Shown in pieces: positions 8,689 to 17,645 of a stretch of 64,000 nucleotides of DNA. Source of the DNA: Betaproteobacteria bacterium. Lineage in GTDB: Bacteria > Pseudomonadota > Gammaproteobacteria > Burkholderiales > Casimicrobiaceae. The stretch is taken from the NCBI GenBank assembly GCA_016717855.1, contig JADKEV010000026.1:47298-111297 (forward strand). The letters are read 5' to 3'. A program made the translations under genes and the position numbers. The notes beneath the pieces are model-generated. The model was not told where the DNA came from. It made no database searches and saw only the letters and a list, made by a program, of their open reading frames with translations. Every line of letters starts with the position of its first letter. The stretch's first letter is position 1.

Positions 8689-9861
8689 TCAGAATTCGAG
8701 ACTGACACTGACCGAGCCAAAGCCGTGGTGGCGCGCTTCGCCCTCGAATTCGCGCGTCCGCACGTAGTGCGCGTACGCCAGCTTGCCGCTCGGAAAGGCA
8801 TCGAACCTGGGCCACGTGTACGCCATCCCGTACGCGATGTCGCCGACCAGCCGCCGCTTCTGCACGGCGTGGCTGGTCCGGATCGTGTTGCCGTCGAGAA
8901 AGATGTTGTTGGCCACCACGCGGCCGTCGAACGACGCGAAGAAGTGAAAGCTGTGCTGGTGGTAGACGCGCTCGAGCCGCGCGCCCGCGCGCGGCGCGGC
9001 GTTGTCGCCGCCGGGCCGGATCGACGACGTGCCGAAGTCGTCGGGCAGCCGCCACCCGGCGCGCAGTTCGCCGCCGACGTTGATGTAGCTCGCGACGTTG
9101 CCGACCGAGACGCCGAAGTGCGGGATGATCTGCGCCGCCAGACCTTCGGCGGAGCCGCCCGAGGCCCCCGCGTCGCCGGGCGTTCCGAAAGAGCCAATGG
9201 TCAGCGCCGACGGTCGCAGCTTGCGCTCCCACACCAGTTGCATCCCGAATTCGTCGCCGAGTTGGTTGTCCCAGCCATGAAAGCGGTCGATCCCCCGCAG
9301 CCGATGCACCAGATCCTGCGTCTGTTGTGCGTACGCATGGCGGCCCACGATCCCGATGTCGAGTTCTACGGTGTCCAGCGTCGGCGTGGCCGCTTTTCCA
9401 GGCGGATCGAAGCGCGCGTTGTAACCCAGTCCCAGGTAGGTCCAGCCGGCATAGGGCCGGTCCTTGAGATCGACGGTCGTGAGTTCCGGGTCCGCCGGCG
9501 TGTACATGGCCTGGCCGACAGTGACGATCATGTTGATCGACGTGGTCTTCTCGGGATGGAACCACTCGACCACGCGGCGGAGCCGGTCGTTCGAGCAGCG
9601 TATCCAGACCGGCAGCAGCGGGTCGTTGAAGTCGGTCAGGTTGGGCGAGGTCCAGGTGAACTTCACGCCGTTGGTGTACTGCGCATCGGTGCCGTCGAAC
9701 AAGTCGTTCTCGACCTGGAACGAAAAGACACTCGAGCGCGTGGGGGCTCCGGGGCGCGCGGCGTCGCAATCGGCGGCCGCCGGCTGCGCGTGGGCGGTGG
9801 CGGCGAGAAGGATGAGCAGGCCGGCCGCGGCGGCATCGAGCAGGGTGGAAAAGGGCTTCAT
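8689..9861 (-). CDS. lpxR: LpxR-like lipid A 3'-O-deacylase (DUF2219), outer membrane
   Basis: This 390-residue protein has a signal peptide (AAAAGLLILLAATAHAQ) and an outer-membrane beta-barrel ending in Phe (SVSVSLEF). The family signatures FQVENDLFDGTDAQYTNG (about 48-66), containing the Asn/Asp active-site pair, and DRPYAGWTYLG (near 135-145) match LpxR. LpxR removes the 3'-linked acyl chain of lipid A and reduces recognition by host TLR4 in Salmonella. It is longer than Salmonella LpxR (about 320 residues) because of loop insertions. It is another lipid A-modifying gene in the same window as the arn operon. Whether it deacylates lipid A here is inferred from family. Confidence 0.85.
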   Translation of the reverse strand: MKPFSTLLDAAAAGLLILLAATAHAQPAAADCDAARPGAPTRSSVFSFQVENDLFDGTDAQYTNGVKFTWTSPNLTDFNDPLLPVWIRCSNDRLRRVVEWFHPEKTTSINMIVTVGQAMYTPADPELTTVDLKDRPYAGWTYLGLGYNARFDPPGKAATPTLDTVELDIGIVGRHAYAQQTQDLVHRLRGIDRFHGWDNQLGDEFGMQLVWERKLRPSALTIGSFGTPGDAGASGGSAEGLAAQIIPHFGVSVGNVASYINVGGELRAGWRLPDDFGTSSIRPGGDNAAPRAGARLERVYHQHSFHFFASFDGRVVANNIFLDGNTIRTSHAVQKRRLVGDIAYGMAYTWPRFDAFPSGKLAYAHYVRTREFEGEARHHGFGSVSVSLEF

Positions 9862-10109
9862 CGGCAGTCGTTGGGTCGGCAGCGTCCCGCGGCGGCGGGA
9901 CTGGGGGAGGGGCGGAATAGCGATCGGGCAGTGCGCAGTTTAAACCATGCGCATGCGGCGGGTCGCTTCGGCGCGGCGCGGGACCGTGGGCCGCCGAAGC
10001 GGGGAGCGTGGGCGGCTCGACGTTTTGGAGCCAAGAGCGTACGCTGGCGCACGCAGCCGCCGTGCCTGCGCCGCGGCGCGTCCGACAAGACTCAGGGAAG
10101 GGAGTGGTC

Positions 10110-10688
10110 ATGCACAAACGAATCATGCCGTTGATCGTCGCATCGTTTTCCGGCGCGTTCGCGCTGCTCGCGGGGCCGGCCGCGGCCGAGGACATGTGGG
10201 ATGGATTCCTCTGCTGCAACTACCGCTACGAGAGCGACTGGATGAGCGATTCCAACTACACCGGCTATCCGCTGATGCCCGTGGGCACGCCGACGAAGAT
10301 CACCGACTACGGCCGGTATCGCGTGTTCACCGAGATGGGCGGCCGGAAGATGCGCATCGGCAACGACTATAGCCGCAGCCTGTCGAACGTCGATTTCGCG
10401 AAACGAATCGTCGTCAAGGACGACCCGAAGCTCAAGATCGCGAAGTATCCGCTGCGCATCCAGCAGGCGATCGCCGCGGCGCGGCTGGTGCCGGGGATGA
10501 CCAGGGAGCAAGTGATCATGTCGATCGGCTATCCGATTTTCGGCGAGAATCCGTCGCTCGATGCGCCGGTCTGGCGGTACTGGCTGACCAGCTTCGAGGA
10601 GTTCCAGGTGAACTGGGACGACAAGGGCGTGGTCGCCTCGGTCACCGGGATACCTACTGTGCTTTCGCGGGTGTATACGGCGCAATGA
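10110..10688 (+). CDS. Secreted protein with BamE/SmpA-like C-terminal module
   Basis: This 192-residue protein has a strong ribosome site (GGGAAGGGAG) and a signal peptide (IVASFSGAFALLAGPAAA, cleavage before EDMW). There is no lipobox. The mature start is odd: WDGFLCCNYRYE, with two adjacent cysteines. The C-terminal part (about 125-190), VPGMTREQVIMSIGYP followed by WRYWLTSFEEFQVNWDDKGVV, resembles the BamE/SmpA fold that packs against outer-membrane partners. The ATG at 10110 is chosen because the signal peptide starts there. It stands alone, divergent from LpxR. Function unknown. Confidence 0.75.
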   Translation: MHKRIMPLIVASFSGAFALLAGPAAAEDMWDGFLCCNYRYESDWMSDSNYTGYPLMPVGTPTKITDYGRYRVFTEMGGRKMRIGNDYSRSLSNVDFAKRIVVKDDPKLKIAKYPLRIQQAIAAARLVPGMTREQVIMSIGYPIFGENPSLDAPVWRYWLTSFEEFQVNWDDKGVVASVTGIPTVLSRVYTAQ

Positions 10689-10719
10689 TCGGATGACAAC
10701 GGCGCTGGCCGCGTCGCGC

Positions 10720-11064
10720 CTACCTGATCATCAGCAGCGCCTTGATCCGGGCCCGGACCGCCAGCACGACAGCCTCGGGAACGGTTCCCTTTTTCCTTGC
10801 CCGGCGCACTTTCCAGTCCAGTGACTTCACCTGATCCGAAAGCACGACACACTCCTGACTGCCCACCTGTGCCTTGACCTCGAACGGATAGCCTTTGACC
10901 TTTGTCGACAGGGGGCAGCAGATCGACAAGCCAGCCTTCCCATTGTAGAGCGCGGGACTCAAGACCAGCGCCGGACGATGTCCGGCTTGCTCGTGACCCG
11001 CCTGGGAGTCGAACTGCAGCCAGACAACATCACCGGCATCAGGCACATAGGCCCGGCTCGCCAT
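10720..11064 (-). CDS. mazF: MazF/PemK-type endoribonuclease toxin
   Basis: This 114-residue toxin of the MazF family cleaves mRNA at short sequences when freed from its antitoxin. The hallmarks are PDAGDVVWLQFD near 8-19 (the conserved start of the SH3-like barrel), the catalytic-region Arg in AGHRPALVLSP near 27-37, and a late QVKSLDWKVRRA helix. The start ATG overlaps the antitoxin stop as TAATG at 11062-11066, which indicates translational coupling. This is the first of three toxin-antitoxin pairs in 2.2 kb. Confidence 0.92.
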   Translation of the reverse strand: MASRAYVPDAGDVVWLQFDSQAGHEQAGHRPALVLSPALYNGKAGLSICCPLSTKVKGYPFEVKAQVGSQECVVLSDQVKSLDWKVRRARKKGTVPEAVVLAVRARIKALLMIR

Positions 11065-11303
11065 TACAGCGCTTCCCTGCCGACGGGCTCGCCAAAATTG
11101 ACTTCATCGTGAATGTTCTCGCGGGTGATGCCGGCAACGAGATCTTCGAGTTTGAAGTCGAGCTTGTCGGCGGCCTCGATGAGGATGCGTCCTTTGGACG
11201 CTTTGAGCGTCACGCGCTGTTCGATTCCGAAAGACGCGGCCTTCATTGCCGCCGAACCGAGCCGCACTGCAGGGCTGTTGCCCCATTTCCTGATGATGGC
11301 CAT
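11064..11303 (-). CDS. mazE: MazE-type antitoxin (AbrB-like swapped hairpin)
   Basis: This 79-residue antitoxin begins MAIIRKWGNSPAVRLGSAAM, the standard MazE DNA-binding half. The acidic C-terminal half (DKLDFKLEDLVAGITREN) would wrap the toxin. I place the start at 11303, where family homology begins; an in-frame ATG 48 bases upstream adds an unrelated stretch. It is upstream of and overlaps mazF by one base. Autorepression by the complex is expected from the family. The 204 bases between it and the end of doc carry no gene I can support. Confidence 0.9.
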   Translation of the reverse strand: MAIIRKWGNSPAVRLGSAAMKAASFGIEQRVTLKASKGRILIEAADKLDFKLEDLVAGITRENIHDEVNFGEPVGREAL

Positions 11304-11507
11304 GATCGTCTTCCCCGCACTTCGACGTGACTGTAGATACATGCTGTCCATGATCGTGTTTCACCGCGCTCCGCCGCCACTGCCCTGCCGCCGCCAGTAC
11401 TTGGAAATAGCGTCACTGGCGTGCGCGTCAATCGAACTGCGCCTCCCGCAGCCGCCTGATCGGCGACGACGGCGCCCCTTGGCGCGCGCTGGCGCCCACC
11501 ACTCCGC

Positions 11508-11882
11508 TCAGGCCTTCCGTGTGGACCGGCGCAGGTACGTTTCGATGCCCGCGAGCGCAAACGTGCCCTTCTCCAGATGCCCGATCATCCATTTGTGGAT
11601 CGCCAACGGCTTTGCGACCAGCCGAATCCCGTTGATGCGGAGGAACACATCCACCGCGCCGAAGGCAACACGCTTGTTGCCGTCGACGAAGGGATGGTTC
11701 ATGGCAAGGCTCTCGAAGAGCGCTGCCGCTTCGGCGATGTTATCCACGTAATGGCCGCTTTGAGGACGGAAAAGCGCGGATTCGAGAGCGCCCATGTCGC
11801 GAACCCCGTCGGCACCCCCGAAACGCTCGATCATCACGCGATGAATCAGCAAGACTTCGAGGGGAGTGAGGTACTTCGTCAC
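11508..11882 (-). CDS. doc: Doc-type death-on-curing toxin (Fic fold)
   Basis: This is a 124-residue Doc/Fic protein. The Fic motif is complete: HPFVDGNKR at 63-71, with catalytic His63 and the phosphate-binding DGNKR loop. Doc kinases phosphorylate and inactivate EF-Tu. The start ATG overlaps the upstream antitoxin stop as ATGA (11879-11882), so both are translated together. The length is normal for Doc (about 125). The flanking MazEF and VapBC pairs make this a toxin-antitoxin cluster, as often seen on mobile or plastic genome segments. Confidence 0.93.
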   Translation of the reverse strand: MTKYLTPLEVLLIHRVMIERFGGADGVRDMGALESALFRPQSGHYVDNIAEAAALFESLAMNHPFVDGNKRVAFGAVDVFLRINGIRLVAKPLAIHKWMIGHLEKGTFALAGIETYLRRSTRKA

Positions 11883-12106
11883 TTGGCGAGTTCTTTGTAC
11901 AAGACCTCGTATTCAGCAAGGCTTTCTCCCAGAGCCGTCAGGACTTCCGGCCTGGGCGCACCACGCTTTCGCTTCTCGATGAAATCCCGAAGCGCTTCGT
12001 CGACGATCGACTGGAACTGCCTGCCTTCCTTCACGGCAATGGCACGAACCTCCTCGAGCACGTCAGGATCGGCCTGGGTTGCAAACTTCTGGAGAGCGAC
12101 CGCCAT
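11879..12106 (-). CDS. Antitoxin partner of Doc (ribbon-helix-helix-like)
   Basis: This 75-residue protein sits directly upstream of doc with a 4-base ATGA overlap. The pattern DPDVLEEVRAIAVKEGRQFQ followed by a helix and FIEKRKRG suggests a ribbon-helix-helix DNA-binding domain rather than classical Phd. The C-terminal helix (LTALGESLAEYEVLYKELAK) would mask the toxin. The start at 12106 has a GAGGTG ribosome site five bases upstream; a start 24 bases earlier lacks one. It probably represses its own operon. Confidence 0.85.
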   Translation of the reverse strand: MAVALQKFATQADPDVLEEVRAIAVKEGRQFQSIVDEALRDFIEKRKRGAPRPEVLTALGESLAEYEVLYKELAK

Positions 12107-12283
12107 TTGGGCACCTCTGCCTGATTTCATGATAAATCATGATATCAATTGACAACGGTCTTGCCAACCTCCGGCTCTCCGATGCCGCTGGTCGCCGGAT
12201 CGGCGTGCCCTGCATCGCAGATCCGATTGACATCTGACGCGCAACGCCTTACCACAGTAAGGAATAACACTTATGGAGTTGTC

Positions 12284-12530
12284 ATGTCGGAAGCCCGGTT
12301 GAGTTCCAAGGGGCAAATCACGGTTCCGCGCGATATTCGCGAGCGCTTGAAGCTGAAGCTCGGGGACAAGATGAGGTTTCGGGTTGCCGACAACGGACAG
12401 ATAGTCGTCGAGGCTGCCAAGTACCACATCGGCGAGTTGTACGGCCTGCTGCGCCGCAAGGACGGGAAACCCGTGTCGGTCGAGGCCATGGATGAAGGCT
12501 GTTCGACGGCGCTTCAAGGCCGGACAATGA
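12284..12530 (+). CDS. vapB: VapB/AbrB-type antitoxin with a probable one-base insertion
   Basis: The frame begins MSEARLSSKGQITVPRDIRE after a GGAG ribosome site, a classical AbrB/VapB swapped-hairpin antitoxin that represses its promoter and inhibits VapC. As written, the frame runs without a stop into vapC. Removing one G from the pair at 12497-12498 instead gives a tail VEAMDEAVRRRFKAGQ and a TGA at 12528-12530 overlapping the vapC start as ATGA, the standard arrangement. The corrected product has 81 residues. I therefore treat the apparent VapB-VapC fusion as an indel, not a true fusion. Confidence 0.82.
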
Positions 12531-12907
12531 ACGGACTCGATACGAATGTGCTGATCCGTTTTCTGGTCGCAGATGACGAGGCGCAGGCCGTCAAGGCCAA
12601 ACGCTATATTGAATCCGGACCCAGCTACGTGAATTGCATCGTGTTGAGCGAAGCCGTCTGGGTGCTGGAATCGGCCTACGGATACGACAAGGAGGCGATC
12701 GTTTCGATGCTGGAAAGGCTGCTCTCCACCCACGAAGTCGCGGTGGAGGATGCCGACCTGGCGCTTTCGGCCCTGCACGATTACCGGCGATCCAATGCCG
12801 GGTTCACGGATTGCCTCATCGGACATCGCAACGCCGCCCACGGTTGCGGCGAAACCGGAACTTTCGACAAGCGCACGAAAGGCATCGCCGGGTTCAAATT
12901 GCTGTGA
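12527..12907 (+). CDS. vapC: VapC-type PIN-domain ribonuclease toxin
   Basis: This 126-residue PIN-domain toxin cleaves specific tRNA or rRNA sites in known VapC proteins, using Mg2+ held by acidic residues. All expected acids are visible: Asp in NGLDTNVLIR near residue 5, Glu in VLSEAVWVLE near 43, Asp in GFTDCLIG near 97 and Asp in TFDKRTK near 115. The ATG at 12527 is preceded by AAGGCCGG and overlaps the restored vapB stop. It is convergent with dnaE2, with a 69-base gap. Confidence 0.9.
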   Translation: MNGLDTNVLIRFLVADDEAQAVKAKRYIESGPSYVNCIVLSEAVWVLESAYGYDKEAIVSMLERLLSTHEVAVEDADLALSALHDYRRSNAGFTDCLIGHRNAAHGCGETGTFDKRTKGIAGFKLL

Positions 12908-12976
12908 CCGGGCAAGAGCTTCAGTCCACGACGTGCGGTCCGCCCAAGCGTAGCTTGCAGGCGCGTTGCCGCGCCC

Positions 12977-15900
12977 TCAATGAAAATCCCGGCTCCCCAC
13001 CTCCAGCCTGCCCAGCAGTTCCGTATCGTCGCGCAAGCGCCCCGCGATCACATGGACGACCTCGCCCTGCCGCTCCACATGGCCGTATACGGTCAGCAAT
13101 TGCGCGCCCAGTAGTTCCTTCCGCTGGCGGTCGCCGACGTTGGACCAGACGACGATGTTGGCCATCCCGGTTTCGTCCTCGATGGTGACGAACACGACGC
13201 CCTTGGCGGTGTGCGGGCGCTGGCGGCAGGTGACGAGGCCGGTGACGCGGACGATCTGGCCGTGGCGGGCGGCGTTGATCTGCGACGCGTCGAGCGCGCG
13301 GCGCTTGGTCAGCGTCGCGCGGAGCAGCGCCAGCGGATGCCGGCGCAGGGTCAGCGACAGGTTGCGGTAGTCCTCGACGATGTTCTCGCCCTCGGAGGGC
13401 GGGAGCAGTTCCGGCTGCATCGATTCGGCCGGCGCTGATGCACCCAGCGCGATGGGTTCCATCACGCCCAGCGTGTGCCAGTACGCATTGCGGCGATGGC
13501 CGGCCAGCGCATTCAACGCATCGGCGCGCGCGAGCGCGTTCAGGTCGCCGCGGTCGAGCCGGGCGCGCGTGGCCATGTCGCCCACGTCGGCGAAGGGGCG
13601 CTCGCGGCGCGCCGCGGCGATGCGCTCGCCGGCTTCAGCGGCGAGGCCCTTGATCATGCGCAGGCCGAGGCGCAATGCGGGCGCATTCCCCACCCCGCGC
13701 TCCAGCGTGCAATCCCAGTCGCTCGCCGTCACGTCGGCCGGCCGCACATCGATGCGATGCCGTCGCGCGTCCTGCACCAGTTGCGAGGGCGCATAGAAAC
13801 CCATCGGCTGGCTGTTCAGGAGACCGCAGGTGAACGCCGCCGGATGGTGGCGCTTCAGCCACGCCGACGAATACGCGAGCAGCGCGAAGCTGGCCGCGTG
13901 CGACTCGGGGAAAACCGTATTCGCCGAAACCCTTGATCTGGTTGTAGATCGCCTCCGCGTACTGCGGCGTGTAGCCGTTGGCCAGCATGCCGCCGACGAA
14001 CTTGTCGTGAAACGGCTCCAGCCCGCCGCGCCGCTTCCATGCGGCCATCGCGCGGCGCAGCTGGTCGGCTTCGCCCGGGGTGAAGCCGGCGGCGACGACG
14101 GCGAGTTGCATCACCTGTTCCTGGAAGATCGACACGCCCAGCGTGCGCGAGAGCACCTTGGCCACGGCCGGCGACGGATACGTGACCTCCTCGATGCCTT
14201 CGCGCCGGCGCAGGTACGGATGCACCATGTCGCCCATGATGGGGCCGGGGCGGATCAGCGCGACCTCGATCACCAGGTCGTAGAAGTTCGCGGGCTTCAG
14301 GCGCGGCAGCATCGCCATCTGCGCCCGCGATTCGATCTGGAACACGCCCAGCGTGTCGGCGTGCTGGATCATTGCGTAGGTCCGCGGGTCCTCGGGCGGG
14401 ATGTCGGCGAGGCCGATCGGCGTGCCGTGAAACTCGCCGATCAGCGCCAGCGTGCGCCGGATCGCGGTGAGCATGCCCAGCGCGAGCACGTCGACTTTCA
14501 GCAGGCCCATCGCGTCCAGGTCGTCCTTGTCCCACTGGATCACCGTGCGCTCGGGCATCGCCGCGTTCTCGACCGGCACCAGCCGCGTGAGTTTGTCGCG
14601 GGCGATGACGAAGCCGCCGGTGTGCTGCGACAGGTGGCGCGGGAAACCGATCAGGGCGCCGGTGACGGCCAGCACTTTTTTCAGCACGTCGTTGTCGGGA
14701 TCGAACCCGGCTTCGACCAGGCGCTCCTTCAACACCGTCTCGCCGTCCCACCACGCGACGGTCTGCGACAGGCGATCGAGCTGGTCGAGGCCCAGCCCGA
14801 ACGCGCGCCCCGCGTCGCGCAGCGCCGAGCGCGGCCGGTAGGTGATCAGCGCGGCGGCGAGCGCGGCGCGGTGGCGGCCGTACTTGTTGTAGATGTACTG
14901 CATGACGATTTCGCGCCGCTCGTGCTCGAAGTCGACGTCGATGTCGGGCGGCTCGTTCCGCTCCTTTGACATGAAGCGCTCGAACAGCAGCGAGGAGCGC
15001 GCCGGATCGACCTCGGTGATGCCCAGGCAGTAGCAGACCGCCGAATTCGCCGCCGACCCGCGGCCCTGGCAGAGGATGGCCTGCGAGCGGGCGAAGATCA
15101 CGATGTCGTAGACGGTGAGGAAAAAGGCTTCGGCGCGCATGTCGCCGATCAGCCTGAGTTCGTGCTCGATGATGTCGCGCACGGCTCCGGCAGTCCCGCG
15201 GGATAGCGGACGGCGGCGCCGGCATAGGTCATCCGCCGCAGGTAGCCGATGGGCGTCTCGCCGGCGGGGACGAGTTCCTCCGGATACTCGTAGCGCAGCT
15301 CTTCGAGATTGAAGTCGCAGCGCGCGGCGACGTTGAGCGTCTCGGCCAGCAGCTCGGCCGGATACAGGTTGGCCAGGCGCCCGATCCCGCGCAGGTGCGG
15401 CTCGCTGTTGGGGCACACGTCGCCTGCGGCCTGCGCCAGCGGCACGCGCAGCCGGATCGCGGTGAGCACGTCGTGCAGGGCTTTCCTCGAACGTTCGTGA
15501 AACTGGACGCCACCCGCGGCGACCAGCGGCAGATTGGCTGCGGCGCCGACCGCGCGCAGATGCGCGAGCAGGCCGAGATCGTCGGGACCGCGCAGCAGCT
15601 CGACCGCCAGCCACGCGCGATCTTCGAAGGCGCCGCGCAGCCAGGCCGCGTCGTCCTCGCTGGTGTCGAGATCGCCGACCAGCAGCGCGAGGCAATCGGC
15701 GATGCCGGCGGCGAGATCGGCGGTGCGCAATTCGTACGCGCCCTTTTTCGCGCGCCCGCGCACCAGCGAAATCAGTTCGCACAGGTTGCCGTAGCCGTTG
15801 CGGTTCTGCGCCAGCAGCACCAGCTTGCGCTGCGGCGCGTCGGCCGGCACGAACTCCGCGCCGATGATCAGCTTGAACGCATGCTCGCGCGCGGCCAGGT

Positions 15901-16057
15901 GCGCGCGCACCGTCCCCGCGACCGAGCACTCATCCGTCAACGCCAGCGCGTGATACCCCAGCGCCTGCGCGCGCTTGACCAGTTCGTCCGGGTGCGACGC
16001 GCCGCGCAGGAACGAGAAGTTGGAGATGCAGTGCAGTTCGGCGTAGCTGGGTTGCAT
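12977..16057 (-). CDS. dnaE2: Error-prone DNA polymerase DnaE2/ImuC, broken by two single-base indels
   Basis: This is the catalytic subunit of the ImuABC mutasome, a C-family polymerase for translesion synthesis. Three frames join to give about 1026 residues: a PHP domain (from MQPSYAELHCISNFSFLRG), the palm with PDIDVDFEHERRE, the fingers, and a C-terminal OB fold (TGLVTCRQRP). The breaks are near 15183-15184, where one G is missing (the repaired sequence reads LPEPVRDIIEHEL), and at 13907-13910, where four Gs should be three (restoring GFGEYGFPESHAASFA). Total length is divisible by three after both repairs. It lies 18 bases downstream of imuB in the SOS operon. It could be a pseudogene, but sequence error looks likelier. 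Confidence 0.88.
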
Positions 16058-16075
16058 GGGGAGAAGGGAGCCTCA

Positions 16076-17611
16076 TTATCCAAACACCCCATGCAAAAAC
16101 CACTGCCGGGAGGCGTTCAATTCGCGATAGATCCAGCAGGTTTCCCCCAGCGTGTTGCGGGCGACGAAGTAGTCGCGGGCGACGGGCAGGTTGTCCCACC
16201 ATCCGCTCTGGATGCGCTCCGGTCCCGCGAGCAGCGTGAGCGGGCCGTGGTGCAGCGGTTGCGCGTCGCGGGTGATCAGCGCGCGCGGCCGTTCGAGCAG
16301 CCACGCCGGGCGCGGGCGGGCATGCTGTGACTGAACCGGATAGGCTGCCTTGCTCCGCGTGGCAGGCGCCGGATTTCCCGCGGCTGCAATGAACGGGGTC
16401 TGATCCCTGTTAACCGCGCTGATAACCGCGCTAACCGCGCCCGCGCTGGTCCACGCATGCTCGGGCCGATGCTCGGCGCGGGGCGCCAGCGTGCACACCT
16501 TGTCGGGGCCCAGCCGCGCGGCGAGGCGGTCGAGCAGCCGCAGCCGGTCTTCGGTCTGCGCGCGCGGATCGGGCAGCCAGCCGCTGGGCGGCGGGACGTA
16601 TTCGCACACCGTGTCGATCGCGAGTTCGATCGCGGTGGCCGCCGCCGGCAGCGGCGAGCGCTGCAGTTGCTCGCGCACCAGCAGCAGCCATTGCCGGGCG
16701 TCGCGCTGCGGCAGCGAACTGCCGATGTCGTGCCGGGTGGTGAGCTGGCGGCCGTGGCGCAGCGTGAGTTGCAGCGCATTGGTGGCGGCGCCGCGCGCGG
16801 CGAGAAAGCCCTGCGCTTCGGCCAGCAGGCGTTCGATCGCATGCAGGCAGATGCCGAGATCGTCGATCTCCGCCGCCAGGTCGAACGTGGTCCGGAATTG
16901 TTCGGGCGCCGTGTGCGGAGCGCGCGGATCGGGCAGCGCGCCGGTCATCCGCTCGAGGTCGCGCGCGCACTCGAAGCCGAAGCGCCGCAACAGGCCGTCG
17001 CGGGGCAGGTCGAACAACTGCGCCAGCGTGCGCAGGCCCAGCACGCCCAGCGTCTGCCGGGTCGCGTCATCCCAGGGCAGCAGCGCTGTCGGCAGCGCGC
17101 GCAGGCGCCCGGGCAGTTGCGCCGGATCCATGCAGGCGCGCGCGTCGATCCCGTGCGCGTTGGCCAGCGCGAACAACTCCGCGGCCAGCGGCGTGGGCGC
17201 GACGCCCAGCGTGGCGTGGTAGCCGAGTTCGCGCAGGTTCTGCCGCAACGCCCCGCACAGCTTGCCCAGGCCGCCGAAGAGCGAGAGGCTGGACTCGACA
17301 TCGAGCACGATGCAATCGCGGACGATGGAGACGCCGGGCGTGAACTGCAGCGCGCAGAGCGCGATCTTCTCCAGCGCGTCGCGCTCCTTGTCGAGGTCGC
17401 GCGGCAGCAGCACCAGTTCGCCGCAGAAGGCGCGCGCCGCCGCCGCGGTGCTGCCGGCCTGGACGCCCGCCTGCTGCGCGACGGTATTCGCGGCATGGAC
17501 CAGCGTCCGGTTGCCGCTGGTTGCGGTGATCGCCACGGGAACCTGCGGCAACAGCCCGCGCGTCGCGGCTTGCAGGGAGAGGTCGGGGAGGTGGAGGGTT
17601 ATCCAGAGCAT
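16076..17611 (-). CDS. imuB: ImuB, Y-family polymerase-like mutasome hub
   Basis: This 511-residue ImuB starts MLWITLHLPDLSLQA. It keeps the Y-family layout (palm-like start, helix-hairpin region around PWDDATRQTLGVLGLRTLAQL, little finger), but the catalytic acidic residues of true Y polymerases are not apparent at the first strand. This agrees with its known role as a non-catalytic scaffold that binds the beta clamp, DnaE2 and ImuA. The C-terminus has the ImuB-specific WWD motif region (IQSGWWDNLPVARDYFVAR) and ends in HGVFG. It sits between imuA (34-base gap) and dnaE2 (18-base gap), in one operon. Confidence 0.93.
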   Translation of the reverse strand: MLWITLHLPDLSLQAATRGLLPQVPVAITATSGNRTLVHAANTVAQQAGVQAGSTAAAARAFCGELVLLPRDLDKERDALEKIALCALQFTPGVSIVRDCIVLDVESSLSLFGGLGKLCGALRQNLRELGYHATLGVAPTPLAAELFALANAHGIDARACMDPAQLPGRLRALPTALLPWDDATRQTLGVLGLRTLAQLFDLPRDGLLRRFGFECARDLERMTGALPDPRAPHTAPEQFRTTFDLAAEIDDLGICLHAIERLLAEAQGFLAARGAATNALQLTLRHGRQLTTRHDIGSSLPQRDARQWLLLVREQLQRSPLPAAATAIELAIDTVCEYVPPPSGWLPDPRAQTEDRLRLLDRLAARLGPDKVCTLAPRAEHRPEHAWTSAGAVSAVISAVNRDQTPFIAAAGNPAPATRSKAAYPVQSQHARPRPAWLLERPRALITRDAQPLHHGPLTLLAGPERIQSGWWDNLPVARDYFVARNTLGETCWIYRELNASRQWFLHGVFG

Positions 17612-17645
17612 GGTGGTCGGTGCGCTTTCCCAAAAAGTTGACTGG

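Noticed and set aside
8080..10134. Long plus-strand open frame antisense to the DMT and LpxR genes
   Set aside because: The minus-strand genes have clear family motifs, while this frame has none.
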